Source: Cydia pomonella (Eukaryota; Arthropoda; Insecta; Lepidoptera; Tortricidae). Taken from it: a stretch of DNA of 64,000 bases. The first letter of the stretch is position 1. The number at the start of each line of letters is the position of its first letter. Where the stretch lies: NCBI RefSeq assembly GCF_033807575.1, contig NC_084705.1, positions 18,656,019-18,720,018 of the forward strand, in the 5' to 3' direction. The notes under the pieces were generated by a model. It was not told the origin of the DNA. It saw nothing but the letters and a program-made list of their open reading frames with translations, and made no database searches. This document shows, piece by piece, positions 55,393 through 64,000 of the stretch. A program made the translations under genes and the position numbers.

Positions 55393-55935
55393 TTTTTAGG
55401 GTTCCGTAGCCAAATGGCAAAAAACGGAACCCTTATAGATTCATCATGTCCGTCTGTCTGTCCGATTATGTCACAGCCACTTTTTCCGAAACTATAAGAG
55501 CTATACTGTTCAAACTTGGTAAGTAGATGTATTCTATGAACCGCATTAAGATTTTTACACAAAAATAGAAAAAAAAAATTTGGGGGCTCCCCATACTTAG
55601 ACTGAAACTCAAAAAATCTTTTTTCATCAAACCCATACATGTGGGGTATCTATGGATAGGTCTTCAAAATGATATTTAGGTATCTAATATATTTTTTTTC
55701 TAAACTGAATATTTTGCGCGAGAGACACTTCCAAGGTGGTAAAATGTATGTCCCCCGCTGTAACTTCTAAAATAACAGAATGTAAAATCTAAAAAAAATA
55801 TATGATATACATTACTATGCAAACTTCCACCGAAAATTGGTTTGAACGAGATCTAGTAAGTAGTTTTTTTAATACGTCATAAATGGTACGGAACCCTTCA
55901 TGGGCGAGTCCGACTCGCACTTGGCCGTTTTTTTT
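55393..55935. mobile_element. AGGGTTCCGTA-family element, copy 5
   Basis: It starts TTTTTAGGGTTCCGTAGCC and ends with GTACGGAACCCTTCATGGGC, CCGACTCGCACTTGGCCG. The left end has its own small hairpin (GGGTTCCGT and ACGGAACCC, 55399-55431). CCGTCTGTCTGTCCGA near 55450 is shared in style with the 35.8-kb copy. Non-coding interior of about 450 bp. Confidence 0.7.
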
Positions 55936-56060
55936 ATGGAGGATGGGTAGGCGTTTGACTACGATCACACCTGATGGTAAGTGATGATGCGGTCTATGGT
56001 GGAGCACGCTTACCTATGAGATACCTATTTACTCTAGCCTTGAAGATATTCCGATTGTAC
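55936..56060 (+). repeat. probable retroposon fragment (ACCTGATGGTAAGTGATGATG)
   Basis: CACACCTGATGGTAAGTGAT and GCGGTCTATGGTGGAGCACG resemble a frequent lepidopteran retroposon segment as I recall. CCTGATGGTAAGTAATGA also occurs at 61501. No coding content. Confidence 0.4.
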
Positions 56061-57220
56061 TCATGCGGAAACACAGACTCGGATCATCGGATCGTTTGGA
56101 TCACTTTTTCTGTAGGCACCAACAGGACGCAAACTTTTCAAAACCAAAATAAAATTGAAAGCGTTTTAGTTTATGGTTTAAGTTTGCGTGGATTACTGCT
56201 ACCTTGTATTCTGCCACAATACACTGCAGTCCACAGGGAGTACCGAGGAAGACGGTGATTCGCTACTTGTAAGACGGGCACCTGTAGCCTTAGCACTGCC
56301 AAACTGACATATCCGCTAACGTCTGCGTAACTTACTTCCTTACGCACTTACTTACTAAGGTACGCACACGCTAATGAATATTTCAATGTGAAACCAGTGG
56401 TAGCCGTACTCACCGCTTAACGTGACTTCCACTGTCGCGTGTATATCACGTGTCGTGCTTGGCATGTACAGAAGAGTTAAAAAGTATTACATTGATGAAT
56501 TTAATCGACGAAAGGTGAAAGAGGTTTTGAGGGTTTAGTAATGTTAAACATTTATGAAGAAAATTATGTTAAAGGCATCTACCTCCTAATCTAATTAAAA
56601 ACCTAACCGCAGTAAATCCACATTATAACTTCAGAACAAACATTTGTATCCCTAAAAAGGGCTGTTACAAAACCCGGCAAATAAACAATAAGTTTAAACA
56701 ATAAACAATAGGACGGAACCCTTTAGCTTCATTTAAATAAAAGTTGCGGCATAAATTAAAAAGTGTCAGCTTTGGGACTGTCGCTGAATATGCTACGCCG
56801 TGGATTAATTACCCAGCTGCATTATTATCATGCAAATGATTAAGAAATATTTTTTCCTCAACTGCAGCTGACTTTGTTTGTCTATCAACAGAGTCGGCCT
56901 GCAGTTCCCATAAAAGTAGAACCTTATTAAGTTATGTAGGAAACTATTTACTGAAGGCCCTGGCATAGACCGTGTTTGTTATTGAATCTGTGCGCGCTTT
57001 TAGATAAGCACTGATCATATACGCAGGAAGCGCGCAAGATAGGTACCCACTATGTAAAACAATTACGAGTAGTTACGCACATACATCCTACGCCAGACGC
57101 CGTTACTGGTACACTTACGAATAACTAAATAATTCCAACAATAATTGCTCTAAGTATATCTTCATCACCACGAGTGATACTTCTTGACAAATTGTACGAT
57201 TAGTCAAATAGTTTTAATCT
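56060..57220. other. no recognisable gene
   Basis: Nothing convincing was identified. Confidence 0.4.
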
Positions 57221-57589
57221 TCACTACACCAGCTGGTAAAGGCTTTCTTGTTGCATTTTGTCCAAGAGAGTGGCAAAGTAATTATATGCAAATTTTGAGT
57301 TGTTTCCTCATTTTGGTAGGTGGAATTGACTTTTAAGTGGTAATTTTGAATGATAAATATTTAATAGAGTTCATTTGGATTTGATTTGTAATGTTTTACA
57401 GTTAGTATTTTCCTCGCGTTGGTTTGGTAAACATTTTGTGTTTCACTCGGTTTAACCCTCGTGCCTTGAAACCCTCGCAACGATCAAGATTCCATTTTCG
57501 AACCACTCGCTAAGCTCTTCTATTTTAAAATCATTCACTTGCTTGGGTATCAATATTAGCACGAGGATACAACAACTTTGCCTCCTTGA
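57221..57589 (+). repeat. unclassified dispersed repeat, paired with 47481-47862
   Basis: Same orientation as the 47.5-kb copy. It has CACCAGCTGGTAAAGGC, CTCGTGCCTTGAAACCCTCG and GGGTATCAATATTAGCACGA. It is shorter by several small deletions. Confidence 0.72.
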
Positions 57590-57736
57590 TTCTTTAATAG
57601 TTATTTAACTATTACAGAATCAAGGTCCATAAAAAAAGTATCTATCTTCGGATGTTGAGTGTAGCAGCGTTGTTGCTTAACGTGGGCGATGTCTTTCCTT
57701 AGACCGAAGAAGGTACATAGGTAGCCTAAGTAGGTA

Positions 57737-57869
57737 CAGTCAAGTTTGAAAATATAGGTCCACGCAATTTACTCAAAAATATGTCCCATAGCTCTTAATT
57801 CGCCGATATAAGAGCTATGGGACATATTTATGAGCAACTTGGGTGCAGGCATATTTTTACACTTGACTG
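57737..57869. mobile_element. TA-flanked hairpin MITE (CAGTCAAGT ends)
   Basis: CAGTCAAGTTTGAAAATAT at the left pairs with ATATTTTTACACTTGACTG at the right. AATATGTCCCATAGCTCTTA and TAAGAGCTATGGGACATATT are an exact inner pair. TA is at 57735-57736 and 57870-57871. A second copy lies at 39757-39890. Confidence 0.85.
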
Positions 57870-57879
57870 TACCACTCGT

Positions 57880-58490
57880 TGATTATGGAAATTCACAGAA
57901 CACGCAAATAGCTATACATATTATGACTAGCAATTACGATATAGGTATACTAAATTGATTATTGATTATCTACTTTTGTATTCATTACTTGTGAATTGAC
58001 GTAAACATAACAACATAATTTTATTAATTCAAAACGCTTTGTAAACATACAGTTATGTTTTCAAAGCAGTGCTATTATTTAAATTAAACCAAATATGTGT
58101 AAAGGTTTAGCAATAAACCGAGCGTTATATAAATTATGTTAATACATACATTATACATGTTGAATTACATCGGTGAGCGAATCGCGGCCGAAACATCGTT
58201 GCCTTAAGGCCGCTCCACGAGTGCTAGGGATGTACAATGTAAATAAAATACTAAGTATACTGATAGAAAACGCAAAGTTATATTTTGTCCAATAAATTTC
58301 AAATAATTAACTTAAATATCACTTTAATACATTAACTTACGAGCTTACATTATTTAAATATACAACCAGTGTTAGCAGACTATGAGTTCCCTATACAAAT
58401 ACAAGTCCAATACAGACAGGTAAATAGTGTAAATATCCACTGTATTTTGGACCCGGGTGTCTAGAGCATGAGCCTAACTGGGGAAGTAAC
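57880..58490. other. no recognisable gene
   Basis: AT-rich DNA; nothing identified. Confidence 0.4.
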
Positions 58491-58499
58491 TCCACCTTA

Positions 58500-58712
58500 C
58501 AGAAAACTGCATCAAAATAAGACTAGACCCTACTCGTAGAGTTGTGTTCCTGCCGGTGAGTGGCAACCTGCCAGAGGTCAACGAAGGTGCAGTGTGTTAG
58601 GGTCGGCAACGCGCATGTAACACCTCTGGAGTTGCTGGCGTCGATAGGCTACGGTGACTGCTTACCATTAGGCAGGCCGTATGCTATGCACTGACATAAT
58701 ATAAAAAAACTG
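58500..58712 (+). mobile_element. short retroposon sharing a LINE 3' tail, copy 2
   Basis: GACTAGACCCTACTCGTAGA, TTCCTGCCGGTGAG, AGGGTCGGCAACGCGCATGT and GGCGTCGATAGGCTACGGTG, ending in an A run near 58705. The first 90 bases match 28930-29020; the rest matches both 29020-29140 and the LINE tail at 26555-26669. Confidence 0.72.
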
Positions 58713-58934
58713 TAGTTTAATAACTAGTTACAGTTTGTAAGTAACCTTTATTATACGTGAAGTAGGTTCAAAGCAAGGTAAAACAGGGGTGGAAAGCTAC
58801 ATATTGTTTGTTCCCAGCAATTACTCTTAAAATTATCAAGGAAGGTGTATCTTTAATATCATGATGACTTGTAAAATTCAGGCGTCGCTCAGTCAGTGGA
58901 TTGAGGAATAGCCGCCAGTTTTGGTTTGATGACG

Positions 58935-59122
58935 TTATTTATTTATTTATCGTAAGATGTACAGTCCTGTTCTTAAATTGGTAATATACTGGACTTGAGG
59001 TATCTACATCCGATAGTATCTTGAGATTTTCCGTTTTCCTGCTAAATTTAATAATGGGACACTCAAAAACAATGTGGTGTACCGTCTGATCTGGATTGTT
59101 ACACTGGCATTCCGCCAACTAA
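58935..59122 (-). mobile_element. LINE ORF2 C-terminus with zinc knuckle, minus strand
   Basis: The minus-strand frame reads CQCNNPDQTVHHIVFECP, then KFSRKTENLKIL and ends TVHLTINK and a stop near 58937. CxC-(x)n-QTxxHxxxxCP is the zinc-knuckle motif near the end of ORF2 in Jockey/R1/I-type LINEs. The stop is followed by ATTTATTTATTTA-type tail sequence on the plus side. The frame is open over its 57 codons; the rest of the element is lost. Confidence 0.68.
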
Positions 59123-59129
59123 CGCTGTA

Positions 59130-59685
59130 GCATACACAGAAAACATTTCGTTTATAATAAATAACTTTATTATAACATAAAGTGTTGTAGACCGTCTTCT
59201 TATGAATACTCGACAACATCGGCAACCGCAGTTTTTAACTGGTTAACCCCGAGTTAGAGGGATGGTGCAAGTGGCGCTTAGACGCTCACACGAATATAAT
59301 CTACGGGCACAATATGGCTTTAAACCATAATTGGATTTGGCTTTTATAGCTGGTATTGAAATTGAATGTATTTATTTATCAGAACATTGAACATTGCTAT
59401 GATCTTAATTAGAATTACTGCACGTTCCATCATATTCTACCGTAAAGTCGGTGTACAAATATTTTTAAATATACTTATCTATTTCTTACATCTATATATT
59501 TAGTTTACAGAATATATTAAAATATAACTAGGTACAATCAAACAGCTACGAGTGATCCAGAAACTCTTTTACACTACCTATATAAACAATGCTATGTGGG
59601 TAACTCAACTGATGCTCAGCGATACGATTCACAGCTGGAACGGATGAGCTCATGGTAGCATGGAGCCCAAGAAGGGATTTTGGGA
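59130..59685. other. no recognisable gene
   Basis: AT-rich DNA; nothing identified. Confidence 0.4.
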
Positions 59686-59689
59686 TTTA

Positions 59690-59846
59690 CTCGAGCGCGG
59701 CAGATTAACATAAGGGGGGGATACATTGTATCCTGTTGAGTACTTCCTGCACGAGTCCTTAAAACAGGGTCGCGCGTCCAGGACAGCCCATCAGAATAGT
59801 TAACAAAAATCGATTGATACTCGAGTGCGTCAGATTAAATTAGGGT
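59690..59846 (+). repeat. pair of ACTCGAGCGCGGCAGATTAA blocks
   Basis: ACTCGAGCGCGGCAGATTAA (near 59690) and ACTCGAGTGCGTCAGATTAA (near 59820) are direct repeats about 130 bases apart with two differences. This could be a short tandem unit or two ends of an element. Confidence 0.5.
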
Positions 59847-59849
59847 ATA

Positions 59850-60480
59850 GTGGATTAACTACTAACAAGGATTTTGGAAATTAGTTTAATTTTTTTTCAA
59901 ACCATCAGAATCAAGATAACCCTCCATATTATCGTTAGATTTAGGGTTAACACAGCTGTAAAGTCAATCTTAACCTTCTGTATAATAATCTGACACGGTC
60001 GAGTATTTCAAGATGGCTTTTTTTTGCATTTTCATAAATTCACCCAAGCTTGCGTCACTTCCGAATCGTCTGTCATTTGAATGGGAGCATTTGTAGGGTT
60101 CACTTAACACCCTCTCTGAATATCCAACGTGTTCGACTAAATTTTTGATAAATTTATTTAAGAAAAATTGTTGACCCATGAATTCAAAATACCTATTACC
60201 TAACTGATGTATTTTTAGACTCCATAGAAAAAGAAACAGACATTACGTTTTTCTGCTTTAAACATGCGTTGTTTCTTAAACATTTATTAGATATTTAATG
60301 TTTCTTAAGTCATGTTTTATCGAAAAGCATTTTTAATAGGTTTTTCGCAAGCAAATTTCGGTCATTTTAATGCGATACAGTGCGTGGCAGTGTTGTGTTG
60401 TGTGTTACAGTGCGATATTTCGATATAACTTACTTATCTGAAGATTAAATTTCAGTGGTTACATGAGGTACTTGTTAATC
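59850..60480. other. no recognisable gene
   Basis: AT-rich DNA; nothing identified. Confidence 0.4.
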
Positions 60481-60481
60481 T

Positions 60482-60704
60482 TTAATTGATACATTCGAAT
60501 GGCAACAGCAGCTGCATTAATGTTGCGACATTACTGCTACCGACTTGATGCGGACACAGTCACTGTCAATTTCCTAGATAACATTTTGAGAAATGAACAT
60601 TCAATCCGTCGCTCATTTTATGAATGGAGTTGACCGCATCATGGCAGCAAAAATAATATCGTAACAGTAATGCAGCTGCAGTGGCCATTCGAATGTCACC
60701 TTAA
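60482..60704. mobile_element. TTAA-flanked hairpin MITE (ATTCGAATGGC ends)
   Basis: ACATTCGAATGGCAACAGCA (60491 on) is inverted at the right end (TGCAGTGGCCATTCGAATGT). GCAGCTGCATTA pairs with TAATGCAGCTGC and TGATGCGG with CCGCATCA. TTAA occurs at 60482-60485 and 60701-60704. The right terminus read inward is TTAAGGTGACATTC, close to the TTAAGGTGACGATTC of the 34.6-kb element. Confidence 0.8.
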
Positions 60705-61002
60705 AAGAGACTAAAGTATTTGTACTTCGTATTTATACTTGAGACACATCCTCAGCAAGATTAAGCAAATGGCATTTTAATGAGCACGAATTAGTTTAGC
60801 TTTACGTACGAGCGCTTTCGGTTACTTACATGAGATTAAATTTGAAGTAAACGTTAAGGGGACGAAAATACAGGGTATATAAATATTACAAGGGGTGAAC
60901 AATATACGTTCATTAGCTGAAACAACGTGGAGGTTGTTTATTTGATTTCTGTATATTTAAATATGTACTCACGGCAGTCACGGCCCCATTCGAACTTTAA
61001 GA

Positions 61003-61100
61003 TACGCCAAATATTAGGATATAGATCGGATATGCCAGTGTCAAAAGTGACGGTTTTATTTGAAGAAACATCACTTTTGGCCGTCAGTGGTCTTATATGA
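61003..61100. mobile_element. partial MITE (ATTCGAACTTTAAGATACG)
   Basis: CATTCGAACTTTAAGATACG is followed by GCCAGTGTCAAAAGTGACGG, which is inverted at ATCACTTTTGGCCGTCAGTG. The hairpin core is present but the right outer arm is missing. Related in core motif to the element at 11706-12013. Confidence 0.5.
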
Positions 61101-61430
61101 ATCTAAATCATGTTAAATCATATGAATTATAGATTCACCCGTGATGGTAGTTGGAGTTGCCTTTTTTAAGTTTAGGTTTGAATGATAGAGGAGATCATCG
61201 ATTTTGTTATTTTGGGTCCACCATAAAGGCAAATACATAATCTATGTAACAAATTAGTTGCTATCATTTCTAGACTACGATGGTGAGAACAGCATTACAA
61301 AATACGGGATGTATAACGGGAATATTGAGAAATTGCAAAATTAATACATAAATCTTACAAGAGCCGAGACATATTAAATCGGTAAAGCCTATACCAAAAA
61401 TATCCTCATGTCATTCTGTTTTGACATGTA

Positions 61431-61508
61431 CAGTAGGGTTCAAAGGTGCATGGACAAGTTATGAATGAAATTATTCATAAATTGTCTGTGCAAATTTGAA
61501 CCTGATGG
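61431..61508. mobile_element. 78-bp TA-flanked hairpin element
   Basis: CAGTAGGGTTCAAAGGTGCA and TGGACAAGTTATGAAT fold against ATTCATAAATTGTCTGTGCA and AATTTGAACCTGATGG. TA lies at 61429-61430 and 61509-61510. Very short for a MITE and non-coding. Confidence 0.65.
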
Positions 61509-61509
61509 T

Positions 61510-61900
61510 AAGTAATGAGTTATTAGTACGCAATCGCTTGATACACAAAAACACTTAAATCATTTCATTTAACTCTTCGATCCTATAATAGTTTGATATT
61601 ATGTTTTAACATCCCTTCTTTCTACGAGATGAGGGCTACATCAATGACTAGATTTATATATAGGTAACTTAAGTTAGATATTTTATATTAGAAAATATTT
61701 CTTGTCATTAACTTAGCCGTCCAAGAAAAAAATAAAACACCATTTCGGGAAAAATAGATTAGATTTCGATTTATTTATTTCACGATGAAAATTATACTAT
61801 AAATTTGCTACATTCATCAAAAGTATGTTTATCTTCTCATCTTGATCGTCAAATATTACATTAGAAACAAAAACTATGAGTATATATTACTTATTGATTA
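61510..61900. other. AT-rich stretch, nothing recognised
   Basis: No gene or repeat identified. Confidence 0.4.
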
Positions 61901-61904
61901 ATAA

Positions 61905-62115
61905 CGTGTTCCTGGGGAGTTCTGTTACCCGCAAGGAGGCAGGTGTTATAGGATTCTCTGCCTCTGGCTTGCCTTAGCTGGCCGGCCAGATTGGAGTCGT
62001 CCAGAGGTGGAAGCGAAATATGTATAAGACGTGAGTTGGCACAGTGGCTGTTAACAACCACTGAGTAGAAAGCGGCGCACACCTTTCGCCACCCCTGAAC
62101 CGCTCATACCCCTTT
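61905..62115 (-). repeat. GC-rich retroelement-like block, copy 2
   Basis: On the minus strand CAAFYSVVVNSHCANSRLIH parallels 24.4 kb. On the plus strand TAAGACGTGAGTTGGCACAG, then TGGCTGTTAACAACCACTGA and GTAGAAAGCGGCGCACACCT match that copy closely. The block is truncated on both sides. Confidence 0.65.
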
Positions 62116-62119
62116 ACGG

Positions 62120-63510
62120 CCGGGAAAAATATTTTGCAAAGATTCATAAAAAATGCATGTGAACCGTTTTTAATTGTTATAAAATACGCGTATAAAATAT
62201 TTTAAAAAATCTTAGTGTCCTTTATCATAAAAAAAATCGCGTGCACGAAAGTGACGTTCAGGAACTATCTGGAAATGCACGAACGTGCAAATTCATTGAG
62301 TTTTGTAAAATAATATGACTAAAACGCAACATTTTACAGAACAATGCATGTGTATGCTGCACATGCATAGCATATGAAGTAATCAGTATTCAATTTAGCA
62401 TAATTATCACAATTTTCTTTAAGAATCAACATCTTAACGATTAAAGAATGATTAAAAACAATAATCAACAATTGTAAAGTACTCTCAATTCAGTACATCT
62501 AAAGGAAATGCTTGAAAAAATTATTTTGACGTGTAACGAACACGTTGCATTTAATACAACGAGTAATAGCCCTGCTGGAGTAGTCTGAAGCAGTCTGAAA
62601 TTGGCGGGCTCTTGGAGATTTGGTATTGTTAAATTGAAACATCATCTGAAACATCACTCAGACGCCTCAGACATGTTTCACTACGTCGTTTTCTTGGTGG
62701 TTTAACCAACATTTCTAAGATTTTGAAGCGAAAATCGAGTAAATCCAGTATTTCGCACCTAGGACGGCCTATGGCATCACAATCAAGCGAATATCCATAA
62801 AATGAATACTGATTCATTCACATGTAAAAAGAAAGAAAGAATTTAGTTTCAGTGTCCATCTCCTTGTTTAAAAAAAGGTCTCCCATGGGTTTATTAGTTC
62901 ATAACTTTTTCTGAAGCTGTAACATACACGTATGACCGAATCTTTACCTCCCATCTCTTGACAACCTTAATGCTGATCGTTCCCGAGCAGTTAGACAGTA
63001 GGAAAACATATTTGTTGTCTTTCCTCCTAACTAGTGACACTGAGTCTGTCACAATCAGCAGATCTTTAGGTACATCTCATCGTATTCGTCGTTGATTCTT
63101 TGATTTCGTTTTCAATTCATTCAAAAAGCGAATAAGGGAATTCTTCGAGGTCATCGTATAATTCCTCAATATGTGATATACTCGTATCATTATTGCACAA
63201 AATTTCAAGGAATTTTTTGCCTCTTAATGGACGCTTAAAAAAAACACAAATCTAACATTACATAACGAAAAGTATTATAAAACTATCAAACATATGACTA
63301 TTTATTTTGATTTGATTTTCTGCGCAGAAGCCGGATAGACAAAATCTTGCAAATAGTTATGACCATCGATTTACGGGCTACGGCCGAACCCACAAATTCG
63401 TGCACTTCTTTTTTACGAGCATGTAGTTTCCCCTTAATAACCTATTGTTACTCTAATTTGTGATAAATAAACACACATAACGCTTTTACTGTAATAATTA
63501 AGTGTTAAAT
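62120..63510. other. no recognisable gene
   Basis: The minus-strand frame 62629-62817 (with KPPRKRRSETCLRRLSDVSD) and the frame 63518-63781 that follows this stretch show no domain I recognise. They could be coincidental or fragments of unknown repeats. Confidence 0.4.
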
Positions 63511-63799
63511 AACAAGTTTGATACCAAAATTATACAAAATTAAGAACTTACGTGTGCCACTGCTCCCATCAAAAAATGCCACCATCTTCAAAGCAGTCTC
63601 GCGACGGACTGATCTTGCTGACCTGCGGTATTTAGTACTGAAACGTGTCGCTAATGTCTGCAGATTCGATCGGAATAGGTCTGAGCTCGAAAAGACAATT
63701 TACTTGCGGGCAGGATTTTTTAAAAGTAATTTGCAGAATTATATCGAACCGGTCGTAAAGGGATACCGGTGTTTCCCTTGAGTCATCCTAGATATCGAT

Positions 63800-64000
63800 T
63801 TTTGTGGGGGCCCATCTAGTGAGGGCGAGTCACCGTCTGCCGGAAATAAAATTGCATACCATTTTATTAGGCAGGCGTCCAGTACTTAGTCCATCGCTTT
63901 CACCTAAAAAATAACCTCGTTCATTTTAGATTCCATCAAATCTCAATAGTCCTTACACCCAGGCGGGTGCTGCCTCTGCGTGTCTCCCATGATACGGGCA
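63800..64000 (-). repeat. GC-rich retroelement-like block, copy 3, running off the window
   Basis: GGGGGCCCATCTAGTGAGGG, CGAGTCACCGTCTGCC and TAGGCAGGCGTCCAGTAC match 24545-24630 (GGGCCCATCTAGTCAGCGGC, AAGTCACCGCCTGCC, GGCAGGTGTCCGG). It ends at the window edge in GGCGGGTGCTGCCTCTGCGT. Confidence 0.6.

Overview
This window looks like non-coding, repeat-dense nuclear DNA from an insect, most likely a moth or butterfly. The lepidopteran call is inference. It rests on AT-rich sequence, tRNA-derived SINEs, several LINE 3' ends of types I associate with Lepidoptera, and many short foldback elements flanked by TA or TTAA. I could not search a database. I find no convincing host protein-coding gene, rRNA or functional tRNA gene in 64 kb, so the window is probably intergenic or inside a very large intron.

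Layout. 1-2023: minus-strand RTE-like LINE with endonuclease tail and reverse transcriptase, broken by one frameshift and one stop. 2.0-9.4 kb: mostly AT-rich filler with a SINE (4188-4434), an RTE 3' end (5792-6114), a GC-rich patch and hairpin (8268-8497) and an unclassified repeat (8835-9370). 9388-11265: minus-strand CR1/Jockey-type LINE that has lost the core of its RT. 11.7-18 kb: foldback elements, a LINE tail, a DUF4817-like helix-turn-helix fragment (14587-14841), a GC-rich block, a LINE C-terminus (16006-16254) and a second copy of the 8.8-kb repeat. 19-25 kb: MITEs, a LINE tail, an array of short palindromic motifs (23858-24240) and a GC-rich retroelement-like block (24256-24880). 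26.0-29.1 kb: the densest cluster, with two LINE 3' ends, a (TA)20 tract, a decayed mariner, a 108-bp tandem repeat, a 405-bp element with 35-bp inverted ends, and a short retroposon. 30-41 kb: elements with AGGGTTCCGTA ends, a near-complete SINE (33537-33872), a 646-bp TTAA-flanked MITE and LINE remnants. 42-45 kb: a LINE with a long 3' UTR carrying five copies of a hairpin motif, next to a second 108-bp array that surrounds another LINE fragment. 45.7-64 kb: SINEs, LINE tails, many MITEs, a 40-bp perfect palindrome and two further pieces of the GC-rich block.

Nothing here works as a pathway. The elements are parts of transposition systems (LINE reverse transcriptases, Pol III SINEs, mariner, non-autonomous foldback elements) and nearly all coding parts are broken. 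The features least explained by known families are the 108-bp tandem repeat at two loci in opposite orientation, the AAAACTAGTTTT/AACGCGTT motif array, the long foldback built from CATTCCTA-type motifs, and the repeated hairpin in a LINE 3' UTR.
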